Notes under the pieces: generated by a model | The model's input: the letters and a program-made list of their open reading frames with translations, nothing else | The model's database searches: none | What the model was told of the DNA's origin: nothing | Assembly (NCBI RefSeq): GCF_015291745.1 | Contig: NZ_CP030059.1 | Span: forward strand, 1,639,501 to 1,703,500 | Source of the DNA: Bradyrhizobium sp. CCBAU 53351 | GTDB taxonomy: Bacteria; Pseudomonadota; Alphaproteobacteria; Rhizobiales; Xanthobacteraceae | Direction of reading: 5' to 3' | DNA: 64,000 nucleotides | Program-made: the position numbers and the translations under genes | Shown: positions 63,488 to 64,000 of the stretch, one piece after another | Layout: every line of letters begins with the position of its first letter | Position numbering within the stretch: position 1 is the stretch's first letter

Positions 63488-64000
63488 TCACACTGCGAGC
63501 ATGCGGCTGCCCTGGATACTCATCAGGGTAAGGTTGCCGGTCGCATAGGCGCCGGTGTCGATGTTGACCCGGTTCGCCATGAATTCCGCACTGCGGACCG
63601 GCGTATGACCATGCACGATATATTTGCCGAACTGCTCCTCGCTCCGCAGGAATTCTTCGCGAATCCAGAGCAGATCGCGCTCGGTCTGCTCGGCAAGTGG
63701 AACGCCCGGGCGAACGCCGGCGTGAACGAAGAAGAAGTCCCCGCAACTGAAGCTCAGCCGCAAATCGTCGAGGAATTCCAGATGTTCGGTAGGCATTGCC
63801 CGAATCAAATCGCGCATGATCGACGCCGGCTCGTCGCGCTTCAGGTCCGGCGGGGCGAGCCCGTAGGACATCAACGTCTGGGCTCCGCCGACGGCAATCC
63901 AATCCTCGAACAATGAGGGGTCCTCGAACACCCTCACGAGAAACGCCTCGTGGTTTCCCTTGAGGAAGACCGCGTTTCCCCGCCGGCTCCGTTCGACCAG
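63488..64000 (-). CDS. PPP-type metallophosphatase (N-terminal part beyond window)
   Basis: The C-terminal part of a leftward gene that continues off the window. It begins (window end) with AVFLKGNHEAFLVRVFED, which holds the GNHE motif of calcineurin-like phosphoesterases, then FVHAGVRPGVPLAEQTERDL (the HAG motif) and YIVHGHTPVRSAEFMANRVN (the HGHT motif), DTGAYATGNLTLMSIQGSR. That set identifies serine/threonine phosphatase 1-type proteins (PPP family). Two metal ions are expected. No partner is visible. Confidence 0.92.
   Translation of the reverse strand: MVERSRRGNAVFLKGNHEAFLVRVFEDPSLFEDWIAVGGAQTLMSYGLAPPDLKRDEPASIMRDLIRAMPTEHLEFLDDLRLSFSCGDFFFVHAGVRPGVPLAEQTERDLLWIREEFLRSEEQFGKYIVHGHTPVRSAEFMANRVNIDTGAYATGNLTLMSIQGSRMLAV

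Overview
The window looks like chromosomal accessory DNA of a Bradyrhizobium-type alphaproteobacterium. The evidence is high GC, typical rhizobial codon use, and several small protein families I associate with that genus (a Tat-signal RREFLKTCGKF protein, a MucR/H-NS-type histone-like protein, a DUF5681 protein, and short YWEHLAAA and KIGANRRNAK proteins). This assignment rests on recognition of families; no database was searched. I saw no rRNA, tRNA or CRISPR array.

Layout. 1-1.75 kb: the end of a phage-type YqaJ recombinase gene, a small conserved gene and a frameshifted small gene. 2.0-16.5 kb: a type I secretion locus with an HlyB-like ABC exporter, an HlyD-like adaptor, a small two-helix membrane protein and a 3,517-residue RTX protein. 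That protein has an FrpC-type Asp-Pro self-processing module, 17 calcium-binding/beta modules, a cadherin-like domain and a run of five modules spaced exactly 381 bp apart. 16.7-22.1 kb: mobile or defence-like cargo, with an XRE regulator beside a strong 33-bp palindrome, a PD-(D/E)XK-like protein, a TetR regulator, an unknown gene, a ParB-methyltransferase fusion, VapBC and a DUF5681 protein. 22.5-32.3 kb: a cupin, an intact IS1182-family element, many very small genes (several single-helix membrane peptides), an H-NS-like protein and a dead IS5-type element.

32.4-36.1 kb: an O-methyltransferase and a Bug/TTT solute-binding protein, diverging from a winged-helix/TolB-like/TPR regulator broken by one extra base. 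36.4-41.8 kb: exported and small proteins, a 544-residue secreted-type protein made of about 15 unusual roughly 30-residue GDAGG...GG(D/N)D repeats, a cold-shock protein and a DUF7662-like protein. 42.4-46.1 kb: a tight four-gene operon for envelope proteins (coiled-coil membrane protein, TAXI binding protein, VasI-like protein, DsrE-like protein). 47.2-62.1 kb: a LuxR-type regulator diverging from a 4,278-residue VCBS/RTX adhesin built of four roughly 2-kb supermodules, two of which are nearly identical at exactly 2,025 bp spacing. 62.3-64 kb: small genes and the start of a PPP-type phosphatase.

The unifying theme is type I secreted calcium-binding repeat proteins: three in one window, with a single HlyBD pair and no visible TolC or acyltransferase. 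The two giants probably act in surface attachment or contact, and the exporter at 2-5.6 kb is the obvious candidate to move the first and perhaps the others. IS elements, phage-type genes, pseudogenes and a truncated paralogue 37 kb from its intact copy show that the region is being rearranged.
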